Assembly: GCA_028829895.1 (NCBI GenBank)
Contig: CM054181.1
Coordinates: forward strand, 31,267,357 to 31,331,356
Source of the DNA: Sinotaia quadrata
Taxonomy: Eukaryota; Mollusca; Gastropoda; Architaenioglossa; Viviparidae
DNA length: 64,000 bases
Direction: 5' to 3'
The first letter of the stretch is position 1. Each line of letters opens with the position of its first letter. Under the pieces are notes generated by a model that was given only the letters and a program-made list of their open reading frames with translations, was not told where the DNA came from and made no database searches. Below are positions 1 through 45,400 of the stretch, piece by piece. Both the position numbers and the translations under genes were made by a program.

Positions 1-97
1 AAAAATATAAACAGTTTAATGTCTACCTTCTGTACTTTTGAACTTCTGGCGTTCCTTTTGGGTGTTTTGAAGAAATACTGAATTCGACTACTGAAAA

Positions 98-143
<46 letters not shown>

Positions 144-247
144 TGCGTGTGTGCTCGTATATAAATAAATAAATAAATATATATATAAACATGTTGTCTG
201 AGTGCAGCATTCAGCGAGATGAGCAATAGACTGAGACAATAAGTGAT

Positions 248-311
<64 letters not shown>

Positions 312-2235
312 AACTGTGCAGAAGAGAGAGACAAAGCGTGGGAGACAGAAATAGATATGTGATTTATGTTCCTTTCGTTGTTCTCCTTGCTTTTAATTTC
401 TTTGCATTCTCACCTGATGATTATTTTCAAGAACCTCTATGGTTTAAATACTCCAGTAAACTTTCGATGTTTGTAATTTGCTCTTGCGAGTGTGATCATT
501 TGAGAAAATAAAACTTTACCTTAAAAAGGATGTCTGTTCTGAAGACTGTTAGCACGATGCGAGATTAGAATGTGATCATTTGAGGAAATAAAACTACACA
601 AAATAAAACTTTACCTTAAAAAGGATGTCTGTTCTGAAGACTGTTAGCACGATGCGAGATTTGAGGTTCAAAACCTTCTTCAGGCTTCGTGGTAGAATAA
701 GGCTGCTGATGGTGTCGCCAGTGCGTACAACGATATTTGATGTCACATTGACCTAGACATTTGAGCAGACAGAAGTAACAAGCTATTGACATGACTTTGG
801 TCTCGACAGATGTAACAAACTACTGGCATGACATTGACCTCGAAAGAAGTAACAAACTATTGACTTGACATTGATCTCGACAGACGTAACAAAATATCGA
901 CACGACACTGGTCTCGACAGACGTAACAAAATATTGACATGACACTGGTCTCGACAGACGTAACAAAATATTGACATGACATGGGTCTCGACAGATGTAA
1001 CAAAATATTGACATGACATTGCTCTCGAAAGATGTAACAAACTATTAGCATGACACTAGTCTCGACACAAGTTGTAAACTATTAGCATGATATTGGCCTC
1101 GAAAGAAGTAATAAGCTATTGGTATGACACTGGTCTCGACAGAAGTAGCAGCGAACTATCGGAGTAATATTTAGATGGACATAAGTAACGGGAAACTATT
1201 AATGTGGCACTCTCGAAGGCAAACGGATAGAAAAGGTGTTGATTGACGTCCGCTGTTATTGATGATCGAAGTGCCAGACCAACAGACGTACACTCTAATG
1301 ATGTGATAACTTAGACGGGAAAGGTAGGGGCAGACTATCGGTGTGTCGCTGGCATTGATAGACAGCCTAGTGATGAGATGTTGACCTAGACAGACAGATA
1401 CAGCTATTGATGTGACGGTGTCCTAGACAGAAGGAAAGCTACACTGTTGAAGTATCGTTGATATAGACAGAAGTTCATACGAACTAGTAACAAGGTTTGA
1501 CGTAGACACATGAAAGTCAGTCTAATTATGCGATCTTTGACTGAGAACAAACTATTTATTCGACGTTGATCTGGAGAGATAGACAACCAAGTCGTTGATG
1601 TGACGCTAACCTAAACAAACGGACAGGAAAAACTATTGACGTGACATGAGACTAAACAGACGGACGATCAAACTATTGCATGTCATTCATCCTGAGAGGA
1701 CATACTATTTCATTTATATTTGCTGTGAAGAGTTCAAATATCTAAAACAATAGTAAAAGGTATTACTTTTGCTTGAAAAAAAAGAGATTGTTGCATATTA
1801 TATATATATATATATATGTTATCAAGGTAGTGAGCAATTATGCCGAAATAAATATCAAAGTCAATGATAAACAAGTATATGAATTCCAATAACGTTTTCA
1901 AAATTATTTACATGTATTTAGGATACAATTTGAAAATTAAATGACTTTACAAAGTTCTCTAATTTTATAATAGAACACGTCAATTAAGACACTAAATAAG
2001 AGGTTAAAAACTGTTAAGAGAAAAACAAGTTTAAGCGAGAATATCTGCTAAAGGGGTTTGATATCGAACGGTCTTTCTGATGATGTTGGTTTCCCAGTAT
2101 AGAGTGATGGAAATCAGGTCCATCTATATCTGTCTAGGGCCGGGAAAGTCCTAGGCAAACTGTGGAGAGGAAGGAAGCTAATGGAAACACCACTATCTTA
2201 AAATATAATCATGTAAAAATAATGTTAGTTGTTAC
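1..2235. repeat. Gene 1 intron: microsatellites and a degenerate tandem array
   Basis: (TG)n at about 101-145 and (GA)n at 251-308. A direct duplication of about 80 bp lies at 491-660. A tandem array at about 775-1160 has a unit of 35-50 bp (tctcgacagacgtaacaaa...) and decays to about 1700. No GPS or TM exon was found here. Confidence 0.8.
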
Positions 2236-26030
<23,795 letters not shown>

Positions 26031-26040
26031 AGGCCTGTGA

Positions 26041-32458
<6,418 letters not shown>

Positions 32459-32551
32459 TTACGAAATGCATTTTATTACGGGCAATACATCAAATGAGTA
32501 GTTGTTTACGAAATGCATTTTATTACGGCAATACATCAAATGAGTAGTTGA
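32459..32551 (-). terminator. Candidate poly(A) region of gene 2, duplicated
   Basis: A 46-47 bp block is repeated twice (32459-32505, 32506-32551). Each copy carries AATAAAA on the minus strand, 75 to 130 bp past the candidate stop codon. Confidence 0.35.
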
Positions 32552-32600
32552 CCCAATCTTGTGCAGCAGCACGTTCTATTCTTGGCAAGTGCCAGCAAAT

Positions 32601-32686
32601 CTACGACCTCGTCCTTGAATCAAGACAATAGTTTTCTAAAACAGCCATATCGGAACTTTCGGATGCGGCAATGACATTACTCATCA
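32601..32686 (-). CDS. Gene 2 last coding exon (tentative): cytoplasmic tail and stop
   Basis: Candidate 86-nt coding segment starting MSNVIAASESSDMAVLENYC and ending SRTRS-stop. It begins after gatgag, which gives the right phase with the TM7 exon. AATAAA signals occur downstream on the minus strand at about 32520 and 32473. The acceptor has a poor pyrimidine tract. A rival segment near 35750 also fits in phase, so this exon is uncertain. Confidence 0.42.
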
Positions 32687-35600
32687 CTCATCGATATTTT
32701 GACAAAAAAATGCAACAAGCCTGATTAGGAATACATTAACGGTAAAGACGGTAAAGGGTTTTATCTATCAATATTCCGTAAAGAGAATATATATTTTATA
32801 TATATATATGTGACATGCTAAAATTCAGTTAATGATGCAAAAAATGTATAAATACTTAAATCATGTTAAAAGGAGAACATATATTATGAAAATAATGTGA
32901 AAATTTAAGTAATCATAAATATATAGTAAGAAAACCGTTAATAATGTTAAAGAAAATAAAATGTACTTACTAAAAACTGTGTAAACATTTAAAAAAACAA
33001 GTATCATGACAATATATAAGAATCATATAAATATGTTAAAAATCAAGGAATCATTGAATATGCCTGAACTATATAATGAATCATAACGTCACAATAATGA
33101 CCAAAATCAGATAATAAATAGGTATTTATGAATTATACAATAATATTAAAAATCAGGTAATTATAAATATATAGATGAACTCTAAACTAATGTTAAAATT
33201 CAGGTAATCAAGAAAATGTGTAAGAATAACATATGTACAAAATAATGAATCGCAGACTAATGCAGAGAGAGTGTCTAGAAACAATCATACAATTTCTACG
33301 TGCTGCATCAGTATCGATAAGAATTTTCTTAATTATTCCTGAACATTTTCAGAAAGAATTTCCTTAATTCTGATAAAACTCTTTCATTTAGAAAGTCCAA
33401 GAGGCCGATGTGTATGCATTTCGAATAACTGCGATATGTCGTGAGCAATATCAGTTCTTCAACACAAATGTAGGTTAATCGATTGGAAAGTGAAACTGAC
33501 TTATTGTTTGGAAATATTTAAATGTTTATTTAAAAGATTACTGAAGTTGACTACATTTTTTATGAGTATCATGTTGTGTTCGTCAGTGGATTTTATTATT
33601 ATTATTAAATATGTGATCTAATGGTGAAACGTTGTGTCTTTTGATTACAGTTTATGAGTTTTTTAGTTGAAGAATTGTATACCTTAGATCTGAGATTTGT
33701 TAAGCTGACAAGTTGTGAACCTTGTTTATAAGTATCCAGAGTTGAAGAATTATCTTCTCTTAAGGCTTCTGAAAACGTTAGCGCACTCTTTTATAAATGG
33801 CATCTCTAAGTTGAAAGTTTGTGTGCTGCTCTTTAAAGACTGTTCTAAAAGTAATTTTTTTCTGTATATATTGCTCATGAAGGTTTTCTAAGCTGATACG
33901 TTGTGAACTATGTTGGTAATTCTTAAGATGATGAAATGTGTTCTTTGTTTTTAATAGTTTAAAGCAATAATGGTGTACCAAGTCTTAGAGGAAAATCTAA
34001 CACTATGGTCTGATTACTGTTCTTGTATGAATATAATAAAATTGATACTTTGTTAACAACACTCGTATTGATGTTCTAAGCCGAAGACCTGCATTCCTTG
34101 TTTATGATGTATCTAATGACAAAGCTGTGTATCATTTATTGCCAATTCTAAATAAAGAGTAGTTTTGCTTACAAGAAGAGCTGTATATTTTGTTCATGCG
34201 AGCTCAAGGACGAAGTGTAAACCGTCTGAAGAGTTGTGTACCTTGATTATGAGAGTTTCAGAGTGACAAAGTTGGATATTTTGGGGTCTTTATTTTCCTT
34301 GCATCTGGGTCAGAATCTCTGTTGGACATTGACACTGAAAATTGATTGTAATATTATTTATTAAATATAAGCAAGACATATTGATTTTGTAAAACAAACA
34401 TTAAATAGAAAGTAATTATATAATCGTATATTTTCGTTTAATATACTGACTTTTATTTTATGCATTGAAATATTAGGGTAAAATATGTAAATGTAGTAAT
34501 GTTATAATTAATACATTAAAACATTTTAACTCTCCATTATATATATTATATTATATTATATTATATTATATTATATTATATTATATTATATTATATTATA
34601 TTATATTATATTATATTATATTATATTATATTATATTATATTATATATATATATATATATATATCGTGTGTACACAAATCGTAAATAGATCCTTAACACA
34701 GGCCCAAAATATTCATCTGGATTAATAAATATAAATCTGGATTAATATTATTACAATTAACAATTTCAAAATATTTTAATACTCTCTTGGTAAACTTGGG
34801 TTCATGTAGATCGCTCAGGCTACATAGATTTTAATGTAAGTATCCGACATTCGATTAAAACCGTCTCTTCTCCCTTTCCCCATCACTATCCTACACTATC
34901 CATCACTATCCTACACTATCCATCACTATCCTACACTATTAATGGAAACAGTCAGAGGTGAACAATGAACGAAACTTGCCATTACACAAAACAGATTTAA
35001 ACCTAAGAGTTTACTCATTGAATTTAGCAAATGCTCGACAACAATCAATCAGTATTGATGAAATAATACGTGGATTCCTATCAACCAGCACACATTCAGT
35101 TAGCACACCCATCATATTCTTGGTGTGTTAAAGTTTACCTTGGTGTGGTAAAGGTTATTATAGTATGTTAAAGATTACCTTGGTGTGCTAAAGATTTTCA
35201 TGGTGTGTTAAAGGTTACCTTGGTGTGTTAAAGGTTACCTTGGTGTGTTAAAGGTTACTTTGGTTGTTAAAGGTTATCTGAATACCTGTGTGAGAAATGA
35301 GTTAGAGAGTGTTATGTGAACCAGATAACTTTGTGTGAAATGAGTTAGACCGTGTCAAAGTGATCCCGATGCCTTCGTGAGAAATGAGTTAGAGCGTATC
35401 AGGTGTAACGTATACCTGTGTGAGAAATGAGTTAGAGCGTATCAGGTGTAACGTACACCTGTGTGAGAAATGAGTTAGATCGTGTAATCTGAACCATATA
35501 AGTTTGTGTGAAATGAGTTAGAGTGTGTCAGGTGATGTGGTTTCCTGTGTGAGAAATGATTTAGAGCGTGTCGTGCCTGTGTGAGATAAGAGTTAGAACA

Positions 35601-36363
35601 TAGAATTTGAATAAGACCCTGCGTGATAAATCAGTTACACCGTGTAATGTGAATCGGATGCCTGTGTTAGAAGAGAGTTACAGCGTGTCAGGAGAAATCC
35701 TGAAAAAAGTACGTCCCATCTGTGAGCTGACATTTTACCTGCGCGAAGTCTAGCCTATACCTTCTATTGTAGATAAACTGTTTACTACAGAACCAGTAGG
35801 TGTATTATGGCGTCATAATCAATAATTAGAATTAATTTTATGATTACATGTCATGCTAAAGTTACCATAATCGTCCATTCTTAAAGTTATCCGGAACGGT
35901 AAGTGATAACCACAGCTCAGTGCCAACCTAAGTAACTATGGAGGCAAAATCGGGAAACACATGTTCGAATTGAATGTTTGAAATTAAATTCTAACAACAT
36001 AAATCACAATACACTCAATGCAATAATATAAATAAATAAACACTTTAAATTTTTTTTGCAAGTAAATTATAATTTCATAATAATATTATTTATCAGTCGT
36101 GCCTCGATTTCCCATTGTATGTGTATTCAAGCAATGGCTGAGTTATTCTCTGGGATATTTTTAAAGACGAGTTTCAGATGGTCTGACATAAAACTGCATC
36201 AAAATTAGAAATAACATATCGAATTCATCTCATTATTTCTGTTCTATTTATCGGCACATGTGAATAGAGTGCAATACGTGAAACGTGATGTATGCGCGAG
36301 CGCGAATGTGTGTGTGTGTGTAGTTTTGTATATAATATATGAGAGAGGGTGTTTGTGTGTGTT

Positions 36364-36436
<73 letters not shown>

Positions 36437-39400
36437 CCCGCTGTGTATGAAGTGATGTTGAGGAAAGGGGGTACTCACATTTTAAAATGGTCTCACTCGT
36501 TTCTTCCTTTGACTTCTGCTTGCAGCTGAACCACGCATTACGTACCTCGTTCTTTAAAAGGCAGTTATGTACGAAGATGAACAGGCCCTTGACAAGAAAC
36601 GATATAAACAGTCATAAAAAAGAGAGTTATGTACGAAAATGAACAGGCTCTTGACAAGAAACGATATAAACAGTCATAAAAAGACAGTTATGTACAAAGA
36701 CGAACAGGCTCTTGACAAGAAACGATATAAACAGTCATAAAAAGAAAAGGCAGTTATGTACGAAAATGAACAGGCCCTAAACAAGAAACGATACAAACAG
36801 TCATAAGAAAAAAAGACATTTATGTACAAAGTTGAACAAACCCTCGGCACGAAACGATAGAAATAGGCATAATAGGGAACCAAGGCAGTTATGCACAAAG
36901 TTAAACAAGCCCTTGACAAGGAACAATACAAAACGTCATAAGGATAAAGGAAGGGAAAAAAGATGGAAACATCGAAATCCAAAGAGGGGGAAAAAAAGCA
37001 TATCACCCTAAATCGCAATAATATCAATATAAATGTACTATAAAGCAAACGCATAACTTTGTAGATTTACGAAAGATTCGCCAATGAACTCTTTCCACGG
37101 CCATCACGTGATATGGCGCAGTGTGTAGTGAGGTGAATTAAAAATAAATCGGCCGATAAAATGTCCATTACCGATTTTCGCAATTTTGTAACCCCACTAC
37201 ATGTGAATTTAATTCATAATGATTGAAGGTCAAATTGTTTTATTCAATATTAATGCAGAGGTAAGATGATTTATTTAAAATTTATAGATTCAATGTTACA
37301 TTAAATATAAAGGTGGTATGGTTTAAGTTCATTTATTGCGTATGTATAAAAATTGAAACTTAAAACTTTATCTGCACACTCTAAATATCCAAAAGGAGGA
37401 TAAAGCGAAACACGTAACATTATATTTATAACAGAGAGATTAACAGGAAATCGTTCTTCTTTGAAGTGATGAAGATACGACATTACATTAACTAATAAGA
37501 AATCTGTATTATATTAATAATCTTAATATACGTTTCATGTAAAATATGATTATAAAAATGTCACCCACGTTTGATCATATCCGCTTTAGTCCACGATTAT
37601 GGAAAAGTATACCGGCTGTGTATTCTCACCAAGAAAGTAAATTAAATAAAACTACACAGAGATAAGCAAACAGTTATAATTTCATATTTTCCAAGTGTTG
37701 TACAAGGATTACATATGATGTCCATTTTGTTCTGCTCTCAGTTGAAATCCACTGACAACATCTGACACTTACAAATACAGTCAACTATAGCATGTTCCAG
37801 TTATACTCCACTAGAGTCTAGAACGTAATTTCTCACCATGATATGAACACTCTACCTGCAGGGAGTTACAGATGACAAATAGATAACTGAAGACCTCTAT
37901 GACCTTGTCGAAGAGAAACACTGAAAAGACCCAAGTCAGTCCCAGCAGCACACACACTCCAAATGCACCACGAAGTTGTTGGGAAATTGTCACCGTGTTA
38001 GACTTGGACAGTTTCGTTCTGGACAGGAGGGTCAGTTGTCGCATCACCAATGTAAAGCATGTAAAGTTTACAATTAAAATGATGAAGACAGGGATCGCAA
38101 AGGCAAGATACAACGACAGGCCTGCTAGCCAACATCTGAAATTTGAAAGAACACAGTGAGTTAGTTCAAAAAGTCTCACGAAAATACATTGCAAAGTCTC
38201 ATAAAATACAGTGTTAATGGTCTCACAAAATATAATGTAAATGGCAAAATGTCGCCAAAATTGACAGTAAATACCAATACGGTAAAAGGTTGATGATTCT
38301 GTGCTTCTTTCTTTCTTGCTCTCTTCTTCTTTGCCTCCGCTCCCTCCCTCCCTCCTCACTCACTCACTCACTTGTTTGTAGTGAGTGTACAAAAATTGAA
38401 CCATTTCCCATTATTTAAGTTATAATCGTACAAGATCAAGACCCCTTCAATTTACCCCCTTATCTATCGACTTTCATTTTTAAAAGAATGAAACACATTT
38501 GGAAGAAAATCAAAAGTTGTCTTAAAAAGCAGAAGACGCCCTAACACAGATCAACAGCATATTACACCCATGCAGGGCTATGCAAAATGACCATGGATTG
38601 AGGGCAGTACCGTTTCAGATTCATGAATTCAATTTAATTTCTGAAAGCTTTCAAATATAAAAGAAAAAAATGATTGTAAATCAGTATTATAAATGTCGTC
38701 CAACTTAATTTAATTTTAAAATAAAACTAAATTGAAAGTTAAACATACGTGTTCCCACTTGAAGATCCATAATTATCGGTCTTGTTTACACTCAAAGTTA
38801 TAATTACTATTACCAGTGGTACACCTAAAACAGAAAAAATAAATATATGCAGGCAAAACGTTACTTTAAATGAAAGTGAAAGTAGCACTTACGAAACATC
38901 TTTACACAGAGACTGCATATAGGTATGTTAGTATTATCATATCGTTATATATTTGTATTTCCTATTCATATATGCGTATCATAAAAATAGAGATAGATAA
39001 ATATTGCATATGCTTTGTTGCGAAGTTATAATTCCTCGTCTCACTGCCTGGTAACTATTAAATAAAAAAATAAACGAAAGTTGTGAATCTGAAGTAAGCA
39101 AAAGTGTTTAAAACTGTGATGATAGAAAGAGGGAAGGAAAGCAGAAGTTATTGTAGCAAATTGTGAAAGATATAAATGATCTGTTAGTTTGATACTTTTT
39201 CTTGACACAGTAACTCAGTTGTCAAGTTCAACAATACAGGTACGCCCTTAACTAACTTGAATAAAAGGGATATGTCATTAGGTAACTAAAAAAATAGAGG
39301 AATGTCTTTAGCTAATCTGAAGAATATATGTATGTCATTATCTAAACTGAACAATACAAGTATACCTTTAGCTAAGCTGAAGAACACAGAGATGTCAGTA

Positions 39401-42400
39401 GCCTAAATTAAAAATACTGACACATCATTCACTAATGTGAACAATAGTGACATGCCATTACCTAAGCTGAACAATACTGATATGTCATTAGCCAAGTTGA
39501 ACAGTGCAATACTCATTAGCTAAGTGGAACAACTCAAGTATGCATTAGCAAACATGAATAATGTAGGTACATGTATATCATTAGCAAAGTTAAACAATAC
39601 TGGCCATTCATGAGTTACGTTATACAATAAAGGCACGCCCATTAACTATGGCATACAATAAAGACACGCAATTAACTATGGCATACAATAAAGGCAAGCC
39701 ATTAACTATGGCATACAATAAAGACACGCCCATTAACTATGGCATACAATAAAGACACTCCATTAACTATGGCATACAATAAAGGCAAGCCATTAACTAT
39801 GGCATACAATAAAGGCAAGCCATTAACTATGGCATACAATATAGGCACAAAATTAGCTATGGCATACAATATAGGCACGCCATTAACTACGGCACACAAT
39901 AAATGCACATTATTAACTATGGCATACAATAAAGGCACAAAATTAGATTAGCTATGGCATACAATAAAGGCACGCCATTAACTATGGCATACAATAAAGG
40001 CACAAAATTAGCTATGGCATACAATAAAGACACGCCATTAACTATGGCATACAATAAAGGCACGCCATTAATTATGGCATACAATATAGGCACGCCATTA
40101 ACTACGGCACACAATAAATATACATTATTAACTATGGCATACAATAAAGGCACGCCATTAACTATATCATACAATAAAGAACACAATTAGATACGTTGAA
40201 CAATAAAGGCGCACAATTAGCAAAACTGAAAAATAAAGGCACGCCATTAGCTAAGTTATACTATAGAGACACATTGGCTAAGTTATACAAAAGAGGCACG
40301 CCATTAGCTAAATAATACAATAGAAACACGCCATTAGTTAAGTTGTACAATCGAGACAACCACTGGCTAAGTTGAAAAATAAAAGTATTCTGCACCTAAG
40401 ATCAACCGGAAAGTCGCTTTTGGAATTCGACCTGCTATCGACACACATGAATACGCCTTTAGATTTGTGACGTAATTAGCGCCCTACCGATAAAACAGTA
40501 TTCAAGGTCAGTTTTCAGGAAATGTAAAATAGAAAATTGTAACGGTTTAATTGCTATATAGTCTGATGTTGAAGAAACAGTTAAACAGCCGGATGTTTAA
40601 AAACAGATTTGTGCATGGCAATGAAATTCCATGACTGACTGATGTCACGTGACAATTCATGATCCCTGACACTCGTGACATTCTTGATGTCACTGCAGCG
40701 AATTTAGAAAAAAATCACGTGACTTTATCTAACAGAAGAAAAATGTAATCTATAAATCGTCTGTGGGGAAAGATAGAAATAACTTGAGCTATCTCTTGGC
40801 AAATTATCATGTATGGTAATCAGAGAAAGAAATAATTTATCTACTTGGTAAATTATATATAATATATGGTATGCAGTGAAATGCAAAAGTTAAAATATTG
40901 AAGAATTTAGAAATATGCTTGTACTAAATTTATATTTACAACGTAAGATAGTTTATTAGTAAACAAAGCCCTGTATATGTTATATTTACTAAGAGTCTTA
41001 TATTATGTTATGTTACTAATATGTTATATTTACTAAGAGTTTTATGTTATGTTATATTTACTAGCATGTTATATTTACTAAGAGTGCTTAGATTTAAAAT
41101 GTTTGTATTAAAATGTGTATTAAAATCATTTTTATGTGTTGAACATTTGATTAGCAATTGATGGATATGTTATTTTTGTGTACGTTACTAATTTAATTTT
41201 CATCGTAGTAAATTTACACAACACCTCAGACTATTTGTATTAAGACTAAAGTTATGCAACTGTGGTAAGAAATATGTTTGTAAAACCTTTTAATAAAGTC
41301 ACAGGAGGCTTTAGTGTCAAAACTAAGACCCCCATTGAACCATTCTTCATTATCCGTGTTGACGACTAAGATGAGCTTTAGAGCATTTAATAAATACTTA
41401 CAGTACTTACCCAGGAAAACAATTATCACTTTAAAATGAGCTTTATAACATTTATTACATAATTATTTACAGTACGTACCCCAGGCAATGATCAGTTTAA
41501 AATAGCTTTATAACTTTATCACTTAATTACTTACAATACTTACCCCAGCCAAACAATTATCACTTTAAAATGAGCTCTATAACATTTATTACTTAATTAC
41601 TTACAGTACTTACCCCAGGCAAACAATGAGCACTTTAAGATGAGTTTTGAGAAGTATGATCTAAAGACGACGACAAGAGAATAGTACATGTAGAATGATT
41701 CCACTGCCATCCAGCAGAATGCCGAAAGGAGAGAGTAGTGCAACAGCACCGCAACAATCTGCACAAGGACGGTACACACGTTACGGTGACGTAAACTCTT
41801 TAAATAAACTCGAGTTTCACTATTTAACACACATTATGGTGACGTCATCTCTTTGAATATATTCATGTTACACTAAATTATCACACTTTAAAGGTTACGT
41901 CAACATTTTGAATAAACTCCTCTTGCACTAAGTTAACCCACACTTTATGGTCTCTCTTCTTTAAATAAACTGTCTACATTACGCTAGCACAAATATTGCT
42001 TTGACGTCACCTCTTTGAAAAATTATGTGAAATCAATGCCACTTAGTTAATGAAAATGATTATAATTATTAATTAATCCTTCACAACTAATTTCAAGAGA
42101 TGAGAATCTTAATTTATTTTATTAATGATAATCTAGCAGACACCACTCGTCTCTCTCATTTAGCGGATATATGGGCGCTGTAAATGTTTTCTCTCTTCCA
42201 CAACATTAAAAGATAAATATTTACTGTCACACAATGTTCCGTAGGTGGAAAACCTCTTACTAAAGGAGAAGACAAATCCGACTTTAATCTATATTTAGCA
42301 AGCCCCCAATCCATCCACTTTCTTCTCTAATATAAGATTATCAATGTGTGTAAGAACATACAAAAGTCCTCTTTGGTGCTGTCTTCAGTTTGTACGATTT

Positions 42401-45400
42401 TTTCTTTTCTTGCTGTAGTTGTTGTGTGTGTTGGCGATTTTGAAGTTTTTCTTTTTGTTGTCATCTTTGTTTGTTGCACGCCATTATATCTTAAGAGCAT
42501 GGGCCGCCAAAGAAGCCCTTACAATTCAGTACAGAGCTTTATTTTTTTAATAATATATTTTGCAAATAACGTGTATTGATATTGTTGGATATTCCATATC
42601 AGCTTTATCATAAACCCAGTCCGCATTAAGAAGTGTGTCATATAATATACAGGAGATAATACAATTCTCAAAATTATGATGCAGGTCTGACATTGACAGT
42701 ACTCTCACACTATTTGCATGAAGTATGTCATCGTGCAAGAGAACACATATATAATTACAACTTTTCTATTTACTGCCGTACCTTACACACAGTGGAATTG
42801 TTCAGTGAGTATTCCTGCAAACCAAACACGAAGACCATGTTGAACACCATTAGTGCCAGACTCAAGTTGATTAAAAGTTTTGAAGGGATGTCTCTTCTTA
42901 GATTCCTTTGAGAAAGTATGGTATTAATGCATTAAATAATCAGTTAAAGTATGGTATTAATGCATTAAATAATCAGTTAAAGTATGGTATTAATGCATTT
43001 AAGTAATCAGTCATAGTATGGTATTAATGCATTAAGTAATCAGTTATAGTATGGTATTAATGCATTAAGTAATCAGTTATAGTATGGTATTAATGCATTT
43101 AGTAATCAGTTATAGTATGGTATTAATGCATTAAGTAATCAGTTATAGTATACACATGAAACCTAAATATATCCGTAATGTAATTTATCGCTAGTATACA
43201 CGTAACACAAGTCCGATGAAAGATATTACTCTGTGATAAATTTACAAAACTAATAAAATTTGTATTTTGAAAATTCTTACTTTCAAAAATAAAAACGCAC
43301 ACACCAAATATTACACACCAATAGTAAAGTTATTTCCAATTGCACCTTGGAAACATTCGCTTTACCTTAACAAACGAAATAGTTCCATACAATAATTAAA
43401 TGTTTTATTTTTATTGTTACAAAAATATGCTAATGAAGACACATCACGGTTAATTATTTTCACTTATCTTAAAAAATATAAACGAAATCATAAATATCAG
43501 AAAGTTTTAGTCATGAATATTCTGCTTATTTAAAATTACGGATTTCATATACACGTACAACATTATATACATGTATTTCCACGGTCATTTAATGAAACAG
43601 ACATTATATATATGTATTTCCATGGTCATTTAATGAAAGACACATTATATACATGTATTTCTATGGTCAGTTAATGAAACACACATTATATACTTGTACA
43701 TCTATGGTCATTTAATGAAACACACAGCTTACTCAAATATCCCGTAGGTAAGAAGTGTTATCAGCAACGCCACCATGGACAAACTACAACCGATATTAGA
43801 GACAATTTTCAGAGATGTCTGGTGTTGCTTGCTCAATGATTCTCCAGCCCCATATATATCCTGGAAGGGAAAAACATTCGTAGTGATGCGGACACGACAG
43901 CGAACAATACAATGACCAAGAATATTTTCAATAGACAAACATAAAGAAATTTGAAAGCACCTTTAATAAAAAAAATATTTTTTGTTTTTAGACACGATTG
44001 TAAAATCATGTTTAAGAGCTTATAAAATTCCGCAGAATTTTGTTTGGTGCGTTCAGTGTGTAGCTGAAGTTTTTGTAGTTACTTTCTATGACTTTTATTG
44101 ATTTCCATTGCACTAACTATTCCTTCTGAGATAGCATGAATGCCTCAGTTAACTTTCAATGACTTTCTTTTATTGATTTCCATTGCACTAACTATTCCTT
44201 CTGAGATAGCATGAATGCCTCAGTTAACAATCTTAATGGTTTGTACAGTAACACCTAGCTGTGGTAAGAAATTTTATTTCAATGTTTTCAATAATAAAAT
44301 CACCTAGAAAGCTTGTTAAAATGTTTTATATTTTAATAATATTTTCCTGACATGAACTCGATGCATAACCTTCCACTCTGTAAAAATGTCTTGCATGTAT
44401 TTTAGGTGTGGGGACACCGTCACTTTTTTCCCCCAAATAATTATCCTGCGAATAAAATTCTATATTGCAGTAAAACATAATATATGATAGAGACACACCT
44501 ATTATTCAATTATCTGTTTGCACTACACTTATTGTGTTATGTTATTAGCTTTTTATTAATTACTTGACATCGCTATTTTTACAAAACCACGTTCAAATAG
44601 TGCTTATACTAAACAATCTTATAGAAAAGAAATACAATTCGACAATTTAAAGCAAATAACAGGATAGTTCTTATCAGAGAAAAGAAATTTTCGGATTAAA
44701 AAGTTTGATTAAGTTCAAGCAGCACTGTAGACACTGTCACAATCAGGACAACTTCAGCTTGAATGTGCTGACAGGAGGTATGTCAAGCAGGTAGACGCTC
44801 CAAAGGACATGGTATAAGTACATCCGAATCGGGTATCCAAAACCCTCATCATAGATTTCAGAATAATATATCACATGAACCATGAAGGAGACAAAAAGGA
44901 AAAACGCTTTCTAGCCAAGGATGTCCTGTTCAATATGTAACCCATGCTAGGGAGGGAGTCCTTCTCAACATCCAAAGAGGCGTTTTGCAAAGAGTGAAGA
45001 AAAGATTTTCTCTCATGGTTCTATTACTCTTGAAACCACACCAATCTCTACCCATACTCACTCATGATCTGATCAAATTAAAATCCAGGATTTCTTCACA
45101 CCTTCCAACCTACATTCTGTATATTCACACATGGGACCTATCCAAAAACATGTTCGCAATTAAATCAGCATAAGAATTGCATAGTAGCTAACAAGGTCAA
45201 ACCCAAGATTCCAGATCTAATATTTAAGCCAAAACGCTATTGCTTAGAGGTCAGGGTTCCAAGGTTCTACTGGACAATAACAATAACCCTACCCCACAGC
45301 TACTACTCACTCAATAGATTAATTTCTCCCTTCACCCATTGTGAACTTCACTTCCTAAAATAAATTTATGTAACATTTATAAACCATACAAATAACAAAT

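Noticed and set aside
23..334. 103-codon minus-strand ORF
   Set aside because: It is a translation of the (GA)n and (TG)n microsatellites; no domain or splice context.
33778..33981. 67-codon minus-strand ORF
   Set aside because: Lies in old degenerate tandem repeats (33540-34260) and has no domain.
35600..35770. Alternative last exon for gene 2 (cgcgcag acceptor, reading KMSAHRWDV and on)
   Set aside because: Phase fits, but the acceptor has no pyrimidine tract and the reading runs into a minisatellite. The 32.6-kb exon with a downstream AATAAA was preferred, with low confidence.
36674..37054. 126-codon hydrophobic minus-strand ORF
   Set aside because: Out-of-frame reading of the partial copies of the TM7-end exon.
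39702..40190. Repetitive ORFs on both strands
   Set aside because: Open only because of the 30-bp unit of the minisatellite; located in the TM3-TM4 intron.
44985..45173. Short plus-strand ORF in a family A fragment
   Set aside because: No conservation among repeat copies and no domain.
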